Source: PFL42 sp963789825 (GTDB lineage: Bacteria; Chloroflexota; Anaerolineae; Anaerolineales; E44-bin32). From it: a stretch of 64,000 nt of DNA. The translations under genes were made by a program, and so were the position numbers. The notes beneath the pieces are model-generated. The model was not told the origin of the DNA. It ran no database searches and saw only the letters and a program-made list of their open reading frames with translations. This document shows, piece by piece, positions 1-8,580 of this stretch (positions are counted from its first letter, which is position 1; each line of letters begins with the position of its first letter). Location: assembly GCA_963789825.1 (NCBI GenBank), contig CAWBME010000006.1, positions 744,001-808,000 on the forward strand, in the 5' to 3' direction.

Positions 1-1695
1 GCGAGTTGCTTGTGCTTCGTCAATTCCCTCGATCAACGCATCTATCGCCTCGACCCTGGACGGCCGCCCCGCCCGATCACGCCTGAGCCGGAGGCTCCGG
101 CCTCCTTGCGCTACGCCGATGGCGAGCTCACCGCCGACGGACGCATGCTCATCGCAGTCCGCGAACAGCATCGAAATGAAGCCGTGGTCAACGACCTGGC
201 GCTGCTGTCCACCACGGGCGAGGCATCCCCCCGCACCCTGATGGACGGGCACGACTTCTACGCCTTCCCCCGCCTGCACCCCGGCGGTCACCGGCTGGCC
301 TGGACGACATGGGACTTGCCGGACATGCCCTGGCAGGGCAGCCGGCTCTGGGTGGCCGGGTTTGACACCGACGGGCATCTGGGCACACCGGCCTGGGTCG
401 CCGGGGGCGAGGGAGAGTCGATCTTCCAACCCTCCTGGAGCCCGGACGGCAGGTTGCACTTCGTCAGCGATCGGAGCGGATGGTGGAACCTCTATGCCCT
501 GCAGCCCGATGGCACAACCTCCGCCCTGCTGCCGATGTCGGCCGATATCGGCCTGCCCCAGTGGGGGCTCGGCTTCTCGCGCTACGTGTTCTTGCCGGGT
601 GGGGATATCGCCTGCCTGGTCACCCGCGACGGTATGGACGAGCTGTGTCTGCTCTCGCCGAACACCGGTCGCCTGGAGCGGCTGCCGACCGGCCTCACTG
701 GCTGCTATCCGCCGCAGCTGCGTTGGGATGGCCACAGCCTGTGGATGCTTGGTGGTTCGCCGCAGCTGCCGCAGTCCGTTGTGCGCTTCGACCTGGCACG
801 GCGTCAGCGGCAGATCGTGCACACGCCGATCGACGTCGACCTCGATGACCGTGACCTCTCGACCCCCGAGCACTTCTCGTTTGAAAGCGCCGACGGCCGC
901 ACGGCGCGCGCCTTCTACTACCCTCCCCGCTCGGCTCGCTTCCGCGGCCGTCGGCAGGAGACCCCGCCGCTGCTCGTCGCCAGCCATGGCGGGCCGACCG
1001 CGGCGGCCCACACCTCCCTCGCGTTGTGGATCCAGTATTGGACAAGCCGGGGGGTGGCGGTGGTCGACGTCAACTACGGGGGGAGCAGCGGGTATGGTCG
1101 AAGCTACCGCAACCTTCTCCGCGGGAAGTGGGGCGTGATCGACGTCGAGGACTGCGTGCAGGCAGCGGTGGCGCTGGCCAATGCAGGCCGGGTGGACGGC
1201 AATCGCCTTCTGATCCGCGGCGGCAGCGCTGGCGGGTTCACCACACTCTCTGCGCTGGCCTTCTACCGCGTCTTCGCCGCAGCAGCCTCGTACTACGGGG
1301 TCGCCGACATCGAGCTCCTGGCGCGAGACACCCACAAGTTCGAAGCCGGGTACCTCGACTGGCTGGTCGGCCCATACCCACAGGCCAGAGCGCTGTACAT
1401 TGAGCGCTCGCCCATTCATCACCTGGAGCGCTTCGTCACGCCGGTGATCCTGTTCCAAGGAGAAGACGACCGCGTTGTCCCGCCGTCGCAATCCGCATCC
1501 CTGGCCGCGGCGCTCGATGCGCGTCGCGTCCCGCACGTGCTGTTGACGTTCCCTGGTGAAGGTCACGGATTCCGCAACGCAGAGAACATCCGGCGCTGCT
1601 ATCAGGCGGAATTGTCGTTCTATGCTCAAGTGCTCGGTTTCCCGCTCACCGAGCGAGACACGCCGCTCGCGATCCGTCATCTCAAATCGATGTGA
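1..1695 (+). CDS. S9-family (prolyl oligopeptidase-type) serine peptidase, 5' partial
   Basis: This is a serine peptidase of the S9 family, expected to cleave short peptides in the cytoplasm. The frame is open from the first base, so the true N terminus lies upstream of the window; a TTG at base 10 is only the first possible start inside it. The first ~300 visible residues look like a beta-propeller (repeated SPDG-type blades), followed by an alpha/beta-hydrolase domain. The catalytic triad is visible: nucleophile elbow GGSAGG (Ser codon at 1225), acid in EDDRVVPP (about 1468) and His in GEGHGF (1564). Full-length relatives usually exceed 600 residues, so roughly 60-80 residues are probably missing. 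The next gene starts 235 bases downstream and belongs to a different function. Peptide hydrolysis fits the amino-acid uptake and oxidation genes elsewhere in the window. Confidence 0.9.
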   Translation, partial: ASCLCFVNSLDQRIYRLDPGRPPRPITPEPEAPASLRYADGELTADGRMLIAVREQHRNEAVVNDLALLSTTGEASPRTLMDGHDFYAFPRLHPGGHRLAWTTWDLPDMPWQGSRLWVAGFDTDGHLGTPAWVAGGEGESIFQPSWSPDGRLHFVSDRSGWWNLYALQPDGTTSALLPMSADIGLPQWGLGFSRYVFLPGGDIACLVTRDGMDELCLLSPNTGRLERLPTGLTGCYPPQLRWDGHSLWMLGGSPQLPQSVVRFDLARRQRQIVHTPIDVDLDDRDLSTPEHFSFESADGRTARAFYYPPRSARFRGRRQETPPLLVASHGGPTAAAHTSLALWIQYWTSRGVAVVDVNYGGSSGYGRSYRNLLRGKWGVIDVEDCVQAAVALANAGRVDGNRLLIRGGSAGGFTTLSALAFYRVFAAAASYYGVADIELLARDTHKFEAGYLDWLVGPYPQARALYIERSPIHHLERFVTPVILFQGEDDRVVPPSQSASLAAALDARRVPHVLLTFPGEGHGFRNAENIRRCYQAELSFYAQVLGFPLTERDTPLAIRHLKSM

Positions 1696-1702
1696 CATCC
1701 AT

Positions 1703-1719
1703 CTGCGCCAGAGGCGCAG
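1703..1719 (+). terminator. weak hairpin after the peptidase gene
   Basis: A perfect 7-bp stem (CTGCGCC / GGCGCAG, loop AGA) lies 8 bases after the peptidase stop and is followed by TTCGTCGCTCC. The T content is low, so it could be a weak terminator or chance. The rest of the gap to 1930 shows no gene and no clear sigma-70 promoter. Confidence 0.3.
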
Positions 1720-1930
1720 TTCGTCGCTCCGGCAGGCGCCGAAGTACGGCCGCTTTGCTCGCTGGGGCGGGCGGGCACGGCGTCGGCCATGCGCCGATGA
1801 CGAACATCTGTTGCACAGGGGAAACCCTTCACTGCCCCGTAATCCCGCCTTCGCTTACCTTAACTAGTGGATATCGCCGACCCGGCCCTGTGCCGGAAGG
1901 GCATTGCTTGGAGAACGAGAGGTGCGAGGC

Positions 1931-2932
1931 ATGGCCCGTTATCGTCGGTTCTTCTTCCTCCTCCCCGCCCTGATCCTGCTGGCAGCGGCGCTGAGCGCCA
2001 CGTTGCCTTGGGCCCATCCCAGCGAGGCCAGTAGCGCACAAGCGCAGGGGATTGCGCAGCTCAGCGGGGAGCTGCGCACGCTTGCCGCTCCACCGCCGGC
2101 GGAGGCCTTCCCGACCGCCGAGCAGGATACCTGCCTGCACTGCCACCTGACCGGCGAGCTGACGAATCTGTGGACGCCGCTCACGCGCTGGCTGGTCTTC
2201 GGCGCCTTCGGCATGGTGTTTGTCTACGGCGCCTCTCGCTCCGCCAGCGCTTGGCGCACGCGAGCCCCCTGGAAACCGCTCTGGCTGCGCAGCGCCGACT
2301 GGGTCGACAGCCGCTACCAGGTGAAAGAGCCGATGCTCAAGGCGCTGAAGAAGCCTGTGCCGCTCTTCGCCACCAAGTGGTTCTACTGTCTGGGCGGGAT
2401 CACCTTGGCCCTGCTGGCGATCCAAGGCGTCACCGGGATCATGCTCGCCGCCTACTACCAGCCGACCCCGGATGGGGCCTACGCCAGCATTCAGTACATC
2501 GAAAACGAGGTCCGCTTCGGATCGAGCATCCGGGCCATCCATCATTGGGCCGCCAACGGGATGGTGGTGATGGTGGTCGCTCACATGCTGCGCGTGTTCA
2601 TCACTGGCGCCTACAAGCCGCCGCGTGAACTGAATTGGATGAACGGAGTGTTCCTGCTGGTGCTGACCCTGGCTTTCGGGTTCACCGGCTACCTGCTGCC
2701 CTGGGATCAGACAGCGTTCTGGGCCAGCACCGTCGGGACGGAGATCGCCGGCGCAGAACCGATTGTCGGCAACCTGGCGCTGGTGTTCTTGCGGGGCGGG
2801 TGGGACATCGCCGCCGTCACCCTGACGCGCTTCTACGCCCTGCACATCATGGTCCTGCCGGCCGTCATCATCCTGTTCCTGGTGGGGCACTTCATGATGA
2901 TCCGGCGCCAGGGCATCGCCCGCCCACTCTAG
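1931..2932 (+). CDS. cytochrome b (b6-type, four-helix) with N-terminal CXXCH haem c motif
   Basis: This is the haem-b core of a quinol-oxidising Rieske/cytochrome b complex in the membrane. I chose ATG 1931, preceded by AGAGGTG; an upstream in-frame ATG at 1904 lacks a ribosome site. Residues 5-25 are a signal or anchor helix. A CLHCH motif at residues 68-72 would bind one haem c, and a second helix follows at about 85-105. The rest matches the four-helix b6 domain. Four haem-ligand histidines are visible in IHHW (residue 204), VAHMLRVF, ALHIMVLP and VGHFMMIRR, and it ends GIARPL like b6. The cytochrome b C-terminal half is a separate gene 16 bases on, as in b6f-type complexes. The N-terminal extension with CXXCH is unusual for a b6-type protein. 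Topology puts the haem c motif outside, where cytochrome c maturation acts. Confidence 0.9.
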   Translation: MARYRRFFFLLPALILLAAALSATLPWAHPSEASSAQAQGIAQLSGELRTLAAPPPAEAFPTAEQDTCLHCHLTGELTNLWTPLTRWLVFGAFGMVFVYGASRSASAWRTRAPWKPLWLRSADWVDSRYQVKEPMLKALKKPVPLFATKWFYCLGGITLALLAIQGVTGIMLAAYYQPTPDGAYASIQYIENEVRFGSSIRAIHHWAANGMVVMVVAHMLRVFITGAYKPPRELNWMNGVFLLVLTLAFGFTGYLLPWDQTAFWASTVGTEIAGAEPIVGNLALVFLRGGWDIAAVTLTRFYALHIMVLPAVIILFLVGHFMMIRRQGIARPL

Positions 2933-2948
2933 GCCCAGGGGAATCCTG

Positions 2949-3350
2949 ATGACAGAACAGACGCATCCCAAAGACGAGAAGACGATCCCGTTCTTCCCCG
3001 ATCACATCACCACGGAAGCCTGGGTCACCGTCGGGTTGCTGGTGATCGTCGTGGGCATTGGGGTGTGGGCGATGTTCCAACCCATCGGGCTCGAGGAGCC
3101 GGCGAATGCGATGGACACGCCCCCGCACGTCAAGGCGCATTGGTACTTCTTGTTCCTGCAGGAGATGCTGAAGTACATCCCCAAGGGAATCGGGGTGGTT
3201 ATCCCTGTTGTGGCGATCGCCATCATGGCCCTGTGGCCCTTCATCGACAGCAGGCCTGACAGCAAGCGCGCCCGAACGTATCGGGTGGTGGTCTCGGTCG
3301 TGGCGCTGTCGGTGATCGGCATCCTGACTTACCTGGGCGCCACCAGCTAG
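2949..3350 (+). CDS. cytochrome b C-terminal domain protein (subunit IV-like)
   Basis: This 133-residue membrane protein corresponds to the C-terminal half of cytochrome b, or subunit IV of b6f. It would complete the quinol-oxidation (Qo) site with the preceding b6-type protein. Three hydrophobic helices are visible, starting at about residues 27, 78 and 112. The loop that normally carries the PEWY signature reads KAHWYFLFLQ, so Pro-Glu is replaced by Ala-His at the proton-accepting motif. That is worth noting because the Glu helps take up the quinol proton in studied complexes. The gene follows cytochrome b by 16 bases and precedes the Rieske gene, so all three are probably one transcript. 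The family call is secure. Whether the altered motif changes the quinone type or potential is unknown. Confidence 0.86.
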   Translation: MTEQTHPKDEKTIPFFPDHITTEAWVTVGLLVIVVGIGVWAMFQPIGLEEPANAMDTPPHVKAHWYFLFLQEMLKYIPKGIGVVIPVVAIAIMALWPFIDSRPDSKRARTYRVVVSVVALSVIGILTYLGATS

Positions 3351-3377
3351 CGCTCGGGGGCAGGAAGGGAGAAGGCT

Positions 3378-3824
3378 ATGTCGGTTGAGAAGACCCAGCT
3401 CCCCCGCCGCAGTTTCATGCGCCTGTTCGGAGGCCTGCTGGGCGTCCTGGGCGCGACCGTGTTGATTGCGCCCGTTATCGCCTACTTCTGGCCGGCCAAG
3501 CTGGAGGAGATCCCTTCCGAGCCGGTGCCCGTCGGCGCGCCTGACCAGGTGCCGGCGAATGGGTCCATCACGGTTCGCTTCGGGCGCTACCCGGCGCTGA
3601 TTGTCAACACGCCGGACGGGCTGCGCGCCTACTCGGCGGTCTGCACCCATTTTGCCTGCCTGGTGAAGTGGAATGCCGACTCGGGGATGATCGAGTGTCC
3701 GTGCCATGCCGGCTTCTTCAACGTCTCCGACGGATCCGTCATCTCTGGTCCGCCGCCCGAGGGACTGATGCCCCTGAATGTGTACGTCGAGAATGACGTG
3801 CTCTATGTTGGAGGTGAGGCGTGA
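3378..3824 (+). CDS. Rieske [2Fe-2S] protein
   Basis: This is the high-potential iron-sulfur subunit that takes the first electron from quinol in the cytochrome b complex. The N terminus has a twin-arginine type anchor (RRSFMRLFGG followed by a hydrophobic helix to about residue 38), so the folded cluster domain should be exported by Tat and stay membrane-anchored. The two cluster loops are CTHFAC (near residue 89) and CPCHAG (near residue 112), giving the usual two Cys and two His ligands. ATG 3378 is preceded by a GGAAGGGAG-type ribosome site. The stop codon overlaps the GTG start of the next gene (GTGA), indicating translational coupling to the Fe-S protein. The usual b6f/bc1 gene order has Rieske first; here it comes after both cytochrome b halves. 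Confidence 0.93.
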   Translation: MSVEKTQLPRRSFMRLFGGLLGVLGATVLIAPVIAYFWPAKLEEIPSEPVPVGAPDQVPANGSITVRFGRYPALIVNTPDGLRAYSAVCTHFACLVKWNADSGMIECPCHAGFFNVSDGSVISGPPPEGLMPLNVYVENDVLYVGGEA

Positions 3825-5729
3825 CCGCCGAGGCGCTGCCCGCCCCCGCCGCTCCCCATGCCCCCCGCATGAGCCGCCGCCGCATGACGGGCGAGTTCAT
3901 CCGCCATGTCGTGCTGCAGGATCGTGTGCTGAAGCGCGCCTACCCGGGCATCATGCACACGCTGCTCTTCGTCGGGGTGACGATCCAGGTGCTGGGGACC
4001 ATCGTCAACCTGCTGCAGTATCCGCTGTTCGTCCCCTTCACCATCGACTTCTTCCCGCGCGGCGCCGCCTATCTGGGGTTTGAGCTGGTCATGGACCTGG
4101 CCGGGGTAGCGATCCTCCTCGGCGTGCTGATGGCTGCCTTCCGCCGTCTCGTGCTGCGCCCAAGCTACCTGATCTCCCACTGGGACGACTGGACGGCGCT
4201 CGGACTGCTCCTGCTGATCACCCTGCGTCGGCTTCCTCTCCGAAGGCATCCGCCTGATGAGCGCCGATCCGGTGTGGAGCGCCTACTCCCCGGTCGGCGC
4301 GGCAACCGCCAGCGCCTTGAGAGGACTGGCGCTCACCCCGGCCGCCCTCAACACCCTGCACCAGGTCGTTTTCTGGGGTCACGTCGTGACCAGCCTGGCA
4401 TTGGTCGCCTTGATCCCCTTCACCAAGATGCGTCACCTGTTGACCGGCCCCCTCAACATCCTGGCCCGGCCGCAGCTGGAATCCGGGGAGCTGGCGACGA
4501 TCGAGAACATCGAGGAGACCGAACTGCTGGGCGCAGGCAAGGTCGCCGAGTTCTCTTCGCAGGCGCTGCTCTCCTTCGATGCTTGCGTGCAGTGCGGCCG
4601 CTGCGAATCGGTCTGTCCGGCGACAATCAGTGGGATGCCGTTCTCCCCACGGCAGATCCTCGCCGGCCTGGCCGCGACGCTGCGGTCGGATTTGGTCTCC
4701 TCCAACGGGCATTCACCGGCGACGCTTGTCGGCGGGACCTTCCCCAAGGAGACCGCCTGGCTCTGCACGACCTGCGGCGCCTGCTTGCACGCCTGCCCGC
4801 TATTCGTCGATCCAGTCTCGCCGATTGTGGAGTTGCGGCGCTACGTCACGCTGACCACCGGCGACGTCCCCGGCCCAGTCGGCGAAGCGCTGACACAGAT
4901 GGAACGCCGCGGCAACCCCTGGGGGCTGCCCAAGGAGAACCATGCTCCCTGGGCCAAGGAGCTCGGAGTGCGCACGCTGCAGCCCGGCGAAGCCACCGAC
5001 GTCCTGCTCTTCATCGGATGCGCCTACGGCTACGACGCCCGCAGCCAGAAGGCGGGGCGTGACCTGGCGCTGCTGCTCCAGAAAGCCGGCGTCGATTTCG
5101 CCGTGCTCGGGTCTGCCGAGGGCTGCTGCGGGGAAACCGCCCGTCGCCTCGGCCACGAGTACCTCTTCCAGACGATGGCCAAGGAGAACATCGAGACCCT
5201 GCGCGGCGTGCGGTTCAACCGAATTCTCACCGCCTGTGCCCACTGCTTCAACACGCTTCGCAATGAGTACCCGCACTTCGGCGGCGATTTCACGGTCGTC
5301 CATCACACCGAGTTCCTGGCCGAACTGATCCGCCAGGGCAAACTGCAGCCAGGGCAGGACCCCGGTGGCAAGACCTACACCTTCCACGACTCCTGCTACC
5401 TGGGTCGCTACAACGATATCTACCAGCAACCGCGCCAGGTGCTGGATAGCGTCGCCGGACTCAAGGCGGTCGAGATGCCGCGGCGCAAGGAAGACGGATT
5501 CTGCTGCGGCGGCGGCGGCGGGCAGATGTGGATGGAGACCGACCCGAGTACCCGCATCAACCACCGCAGATTGGACGAGGTCATCGATAAGGCCGGCGCA
5601 GATGTCGTGGTGACGGCCTGCCCCTACTGCCTGATCATGATGGATGACGCCATCCGCTCCAAGGGCCTGACGGATTCAGTCGGCGCCGTCGACCTGGCCG
5701 AAGTCATCAAGGAGCACACCCTCGGATAG
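3821..5729 (+). CDS. fused NarI/DsrM-like membrane domain and HdrD/DsrK-like Fe-S oxidoreductase (frameshifted)
   Basis: The reconstructed ~636-residue protein joins a four-helix haem-b-type membrane domain (residues ~40-205, with histidines in GIMHTLL and TLHQVVFWGHVV) to a soluble HdrD/DsrK-like part. The soluble part has two [4Fe-4S] motifs, CVQCGRCESVCP and CTTCGACLHACP. Two CCG domains follow: EGCCGE with ACAHC, then HDSCYLG with FCCGGGGG and ACPYC. HdrDE and DsrMK relatives pass electrons between membrane quinone and thiol or disulfide chemistry at a CCG-bound cluster. The frame breaks at about 4226: removing one C joins ITL to VGFLSEGIRL exactly. GTG 3821 has a GGAGGTGAG site and overlaps the Rieske stop. 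The FrhB-like gene follows after about 30 bases. The substrate is unknown. The family call is firm and the intact gene is inferred. Confidence 0.85.
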
Positions 5730-5759
5730 CTCGCTGGGTCCGCTTGGGGAGGGGTGAAC

Positions 5760-6749
5760 GTGTCCACACGCAGGCTACTGATGGTCGAGAGCCACGGCCC
5801 GCTGCCGGCGATCCGCCAGCTGCTGGCCAGCCTGTGGTCCCGCCGCCAGCTCAGCGCCATGTTGATCCCAACCTGGACGCGCAGCGGCCGGTCGATGAAG
5901 GCGACGCTGCTCACCTCACCGGAGTCGTTGCTCTCCGCCGACCCGTTCGCGCCGGTGATGCCGATGAACGCCGCCAGCGAGGCGGCCCTCGTGCTCAGCC
6001 GCCGGCCACCCGGCGCGATCTGCCTGGTCCTTCGGCCGTGCGAGCTGCGCAGCCTGCGCGAGCTGGCTCGGCGCCAGGCCCTGCAACTGGACGACACGGT
6101 CCTGGTCAGCACAGACTGTCTGGCCGTCCTCCCCGAGGACGACTTCGACTGGCGGCAGGCCAGCCATGCGGACCCCGACCAGATCACGCGGAACGCGCTT
6201 CACTTCGCCGCTCAAGGCGGCATTCTTCCCAGCCGCCTCAGGCCAAGTTGCCAGCTCTGCGATCAGCCCTACCCGGAGGACGCCGATCTGCACATCCAGG
6301 TCTTTGGCCTGGAGACTACCCAGCAGGTGATGCTGGAAGTGCGCGAGGAAGGCTTGTGGGCTGCCTTCGAGACCGACGGATTGGATCTTCGCCCGGTGCC
6401 GCCCGAGATCGAGGAGCGCCGGGAACGGGTGGTGGAGCGGCTGGTCTCGTGGCGGCGCCAGGTTCGTGCCTACGCCGAATCGCACCTCACGCCGGATCAG
6501 GCCAGCATGACCACCCTGATCGACCACCTGCAAGCGTGCGAGGCCTGCCGCCGACGACTGGGAGGCTACTGCCCGCTCTTCGAGCAGGCCTGGCAGGGCC
6601 CGGAGGCGAAGGGGCTGGAGGGTCGGGTCGAATCGTGGCTGGTGGCGTGCGGCGGCTGTGGGATGTGCGACTATGCCTGCCCGAGCGGCTACCCCCTGTT
6701 CACCGTCATCGGCTCACTCACCCACCGGCTGACTGAGCAACCTCACTAG
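5760..6749 (+). CDS. FrhB/FdhB-type (coenzyme F420 hydrogenase beta subunit-like) Fe-S protein
   Basis: This is a soluble iron-sulfur protein of the FrhB/FdhB C-terminal family. The signature LRPCELRSLRELARR lies near residues 80-95. There is a Cys pair in SCQLCDQP and a C-terminal cluster region with ACEACRRRLGGYC followed by CGGCGMCDYACP, which would hold at least one [4Fe-4S] cluster. Characterised members move electrons between flavin or F420 and Fe-S partners. I see no proof of F420 use here. I favour GTG 5760, about 8 bases after TTGGGGAGG; GTG 5754 is the alternative. The gene is the last of the 1931-6749 run and lies about 30 bases after the HdrD-like gene, so it is probably the soluble entry or exit subunit of that complex. 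The pairing with Rieske/cytochrome b is inference from gene order. Confidence 0.75.
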   Translation: MSTRRLLMVESHGPLPAIRQLLASLWSRRQLSAMLIPTWTRSGRSMKATLLTSPESLLSADPFAPVMPMNAASEAALVLSRRPPGAICLVLRPCELRSLRELARRQALQLDDTVLVSTDCLAVLPEDDFDWRQASHADPDQITRNALHFAAQGGILPSRLRPSCQLCDQPYPEDADLHIQVFGLETTQQVMLEVREEGLWAAFETDGLDLRPVPPEIEERRERVVERLVSWRRQVRAYAESHLTPDQASMTTLIDHLQACEACRRRLGGYCPLFEQAWQGPEAKGLEGRVESWLVACGGCGMCDYACPSGYPLFTVIGSLTHRLTEQPH

Positions 6750-6835
6750 GCATCCGCCGCAACGCCCCAGCGTGCGCGGAGACTGTCAGCACTTCCTCCA
6801 GCCCGGGAACTACAACAACCCGGCGGGTCCGCCGC

Positions 6836-7189
6836 TCAACCCCTGCCGCCATCCCAGCCGGCGAGGCGCTGCGCTTCCCAGCAAGTGACACCCTGCTCCC
6901 CCACGACGGCGGCATGCACCGTCCCCGCCGCCAGCTCCAACCGATCGCCGATTTCGAGCCTCAGCGTCTGACCTTCCTCGGGAAGGACAAGGTCGATCGA
7001 TCCTTCAAGCACAATCAGGGTCTTGTCATACAGGTGGACGTGCGCCGCATACCGATCGCCCGGGCCGTTGCCCCAGGTGCGCCCGTCGAGCCCCAGACCG
7101 GAGAGCTCGTGCATCCGCGCGTGCGGATCGACGGGCCGCGATCCGTTCCAGCACACGGGGCGCACAGGATCGCTGGCGCCCGGAGCCAC
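6836..7189 (-). CDS. small cupin-domain protein
   Basis: This 117-residue protein is a single conserved beta-barrel (cupin). It shows AHVHLYDKTLIVLEG, a metal-binding type first motif, and GDRLELAAGTVHAAV as the second motif with its His. Such small cupins bind a metal and act as isomerases, dioxygenases or sensors, and the sequence alone does not say which. The GTG start follows the TGA of the upstream pyrimidine phosphorylase gene directly (TGAGTG), so the two are translated from one message. An in-frame ATG 24 codons further in is an alternative start that would leave the cupin core whole. The link to nucleoside breakdown is by position only. Confidence 0.7.
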   Translation of the reverse strand: MAPGASDPVRPVCWNGSRPVDPHARMHELSGLGLDGRTWGNGPGDRYAAHVHLYDKTLIVLEGSIDLVLPEEGQTLRLEIGDRLELAAGTVHAAVVGEQGVTCWEAQRLAGWDGGRG

Positions 7190-8497
7190 TCAGGGCCCGA
7201 TCTTCCCGTACAGATGCGGCAGGGGCGGCACAGGTCGGTGCGAGAAGGTGCAGGCCCGCAGCACGCGCCGGGTGGCTTCCTCGCCCCGGGCAGCGTCATT
7301 GGCGTGGATCGAGAACAGCGGCTGGCCAACGGAGACCGCCTGGCCCACTTTGATGTGGACGACGATACCGACGGCGTGGTCAATCTGCTCCCCCTTCATC
7401 CGACGGCCGGCGCCCAGGTCGACAGCCGCCAACCCGACCTCGCCTGCATGCACCTGGCGCACGTATCCCGCTTGCTTGGCCTCGATCGTCTCGACCCAGG
7501 GCGCAGCCGGGAACCGCTCCGGGTGATCGACATACTCGACCTCCCCGCCCTGCGCCTGCACCAAGCGGCGCAGCATCTCCAGCCCACTGCGTTCGTCGAT
7601 CGCCTGCTGGAGGGCTCGCTTGCCGAGGCGCAGGTCGCTGACCTTGCCCGCCAAGACCAGCATGGTCGCGCCCACTTCGAGACAGTGAGCCGCGAAATCA
7701 GCCGGCCCCGCGCCGCGCAAGGTCTCGACGGCTTCTTTAACTTCCAGCGCGTTTCCGACGGCAAAGCCCAGGGGCTGGTTCATGTCCGAGAGCAGGGCAA
7801 CCACGCGCCGGCCGGCTTTGCGGCCGATCGCGACCATCGCCCGGGCCAGCTTGCGCGCCTCGGCTTCGCTCTGCATGAAAGCTCCGCTGCCGACCTTGAC
7901 GTCGAGCACGATGGCCTGGGCACCGGCGGCGATCTTCTTGCTCATCACCGAGGAGGCAATGAGGGGGATCGACGGCACAGTGCCGGTGACGTCCCGCAGG
8001 GCGTACAGCGCACCGTCCGCCGGCGCCAGATCCCCCGTCTGGCCGCTCAGCACGATGCCGACGCGCTGCAACTGGTCGAGGAACTCCGGCACGCTGAGGG
8101 CCACGCGGTAGCCGGGGATACTCTCCAGCTTGTCGAGCGTGCCGCCGGAGAAGCCCAATCCACGCCCGGACATCTTGCCGACCGGCACACCGCAAGCCGC
8201 CACCAGCGGCTCGACGACCAGCGTGGTCTTGTCCCCCACCCCTCCGGTGGAGTGCTTGTCAACGGACAGAGGGACCACCTGGCGCAGGTCAAGCACCTCA
8301 CCGGAATCCGCCAGGGCTTCGGTCAGGTACCAGGTCTCGTCGGCGTCCATTCCGCGCCAGACGATCGCCATTGCCCAGGCGGAGACCTGATAGTCGGGGA
8401 TCTCGCCGCGGGCGAAGCCCTCGACGAAGAAGCGGATCTCCTCCCGGGTCAGCACACCGCCATCCCGCTTCTTGACGATGACCTCCAGGGCCTGCAT
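7190..8497 (-). CDS. pdp: pyrimidine-nucleoside phosphorylase (thymidine phosphorylase family)
   Basis: This enzyme splits uridine, thymidine or deoxyuridine with phosphate, giving the base and (deoxy)ribose-1-phosphate in the cytoplasm. The 435-residue length is normal for the family. Hallmarks are the N-terminal helical domain, the phosphate-binding loop DKHSTGGVGDKTT near residue 80, the SGRGLGFSGGTLDKLESIPG segment, and the C-terminal domain carrying GYVRQVHAGEVG. ATG 8497 has GGAGGTG about 5 bases upstream and a TATAAT box at 8515-8520. The downstream cupin gene is coupled to it. DeoA thymidine phosphorylase is a close alternative, since the two share all motifs seen here. The 94-bp repeat array begins just upstream of the promoter. 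Confidence 0.92.
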   Translation of the reverse strand: MQALEVIVKKRDGGVLTREEIRFFVEGFARGEIPDYQVSAWAMAIVWRGMDADETWYLTEALADSGEVLDLRQVVPLSVDKHSTGGVGDKTTLVVEPLVAACGVPVGKMSGRGLGFSGGTLDKLESIPGYRVALSVPEFLDQLQRVGIVLSGQTGDLAPADGALYALRDVTGTVPSIPLIASSVMSKKIAAGAQAIVLDVKVGSGAFMQSEAEARKLARAMVAIGRKAGRRVVALLSDMNQPLGFAVGNALEVKEAVETLRGAGPADFAAHCLEVGATMLVLAGKVSDLRLGKRALQQAIDERSGLEMLRRLVQAQGGEVEYVDHPERFPAAPWVETIEAKQAGYVRQVHAGEVGLAAVDLGAGRRMKGEQIDHAVGIVVHIKVGQAVSVGQPLFSIHANDAARGEEATRRVLRACTFSHRPVPPLPHLYGKIGP

Positions 8498-8514
8498 GCG
8501 CCACCTCCACGAGG

Positions 8515-8520
8515 ATTATA
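8515..8520 (-). promoter_or_regulatory. -10 box of the pyrimidine phosphorylase gene
   Basis: On the minus strand the sequence reads TATAAT, 17 bases before the ATG at 8497, giving a leader of roughly 10 bases with a good ribosome site. No convincing -35 hexamer is seen at 16-18 bases. Confidence 0.5.
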
Positions 8521-8580
8521 CCGGCGCTGCCAACCGAGACGTTCCTGCCGGCGCCCAATGTGTTACCCCTGCACAACCTG

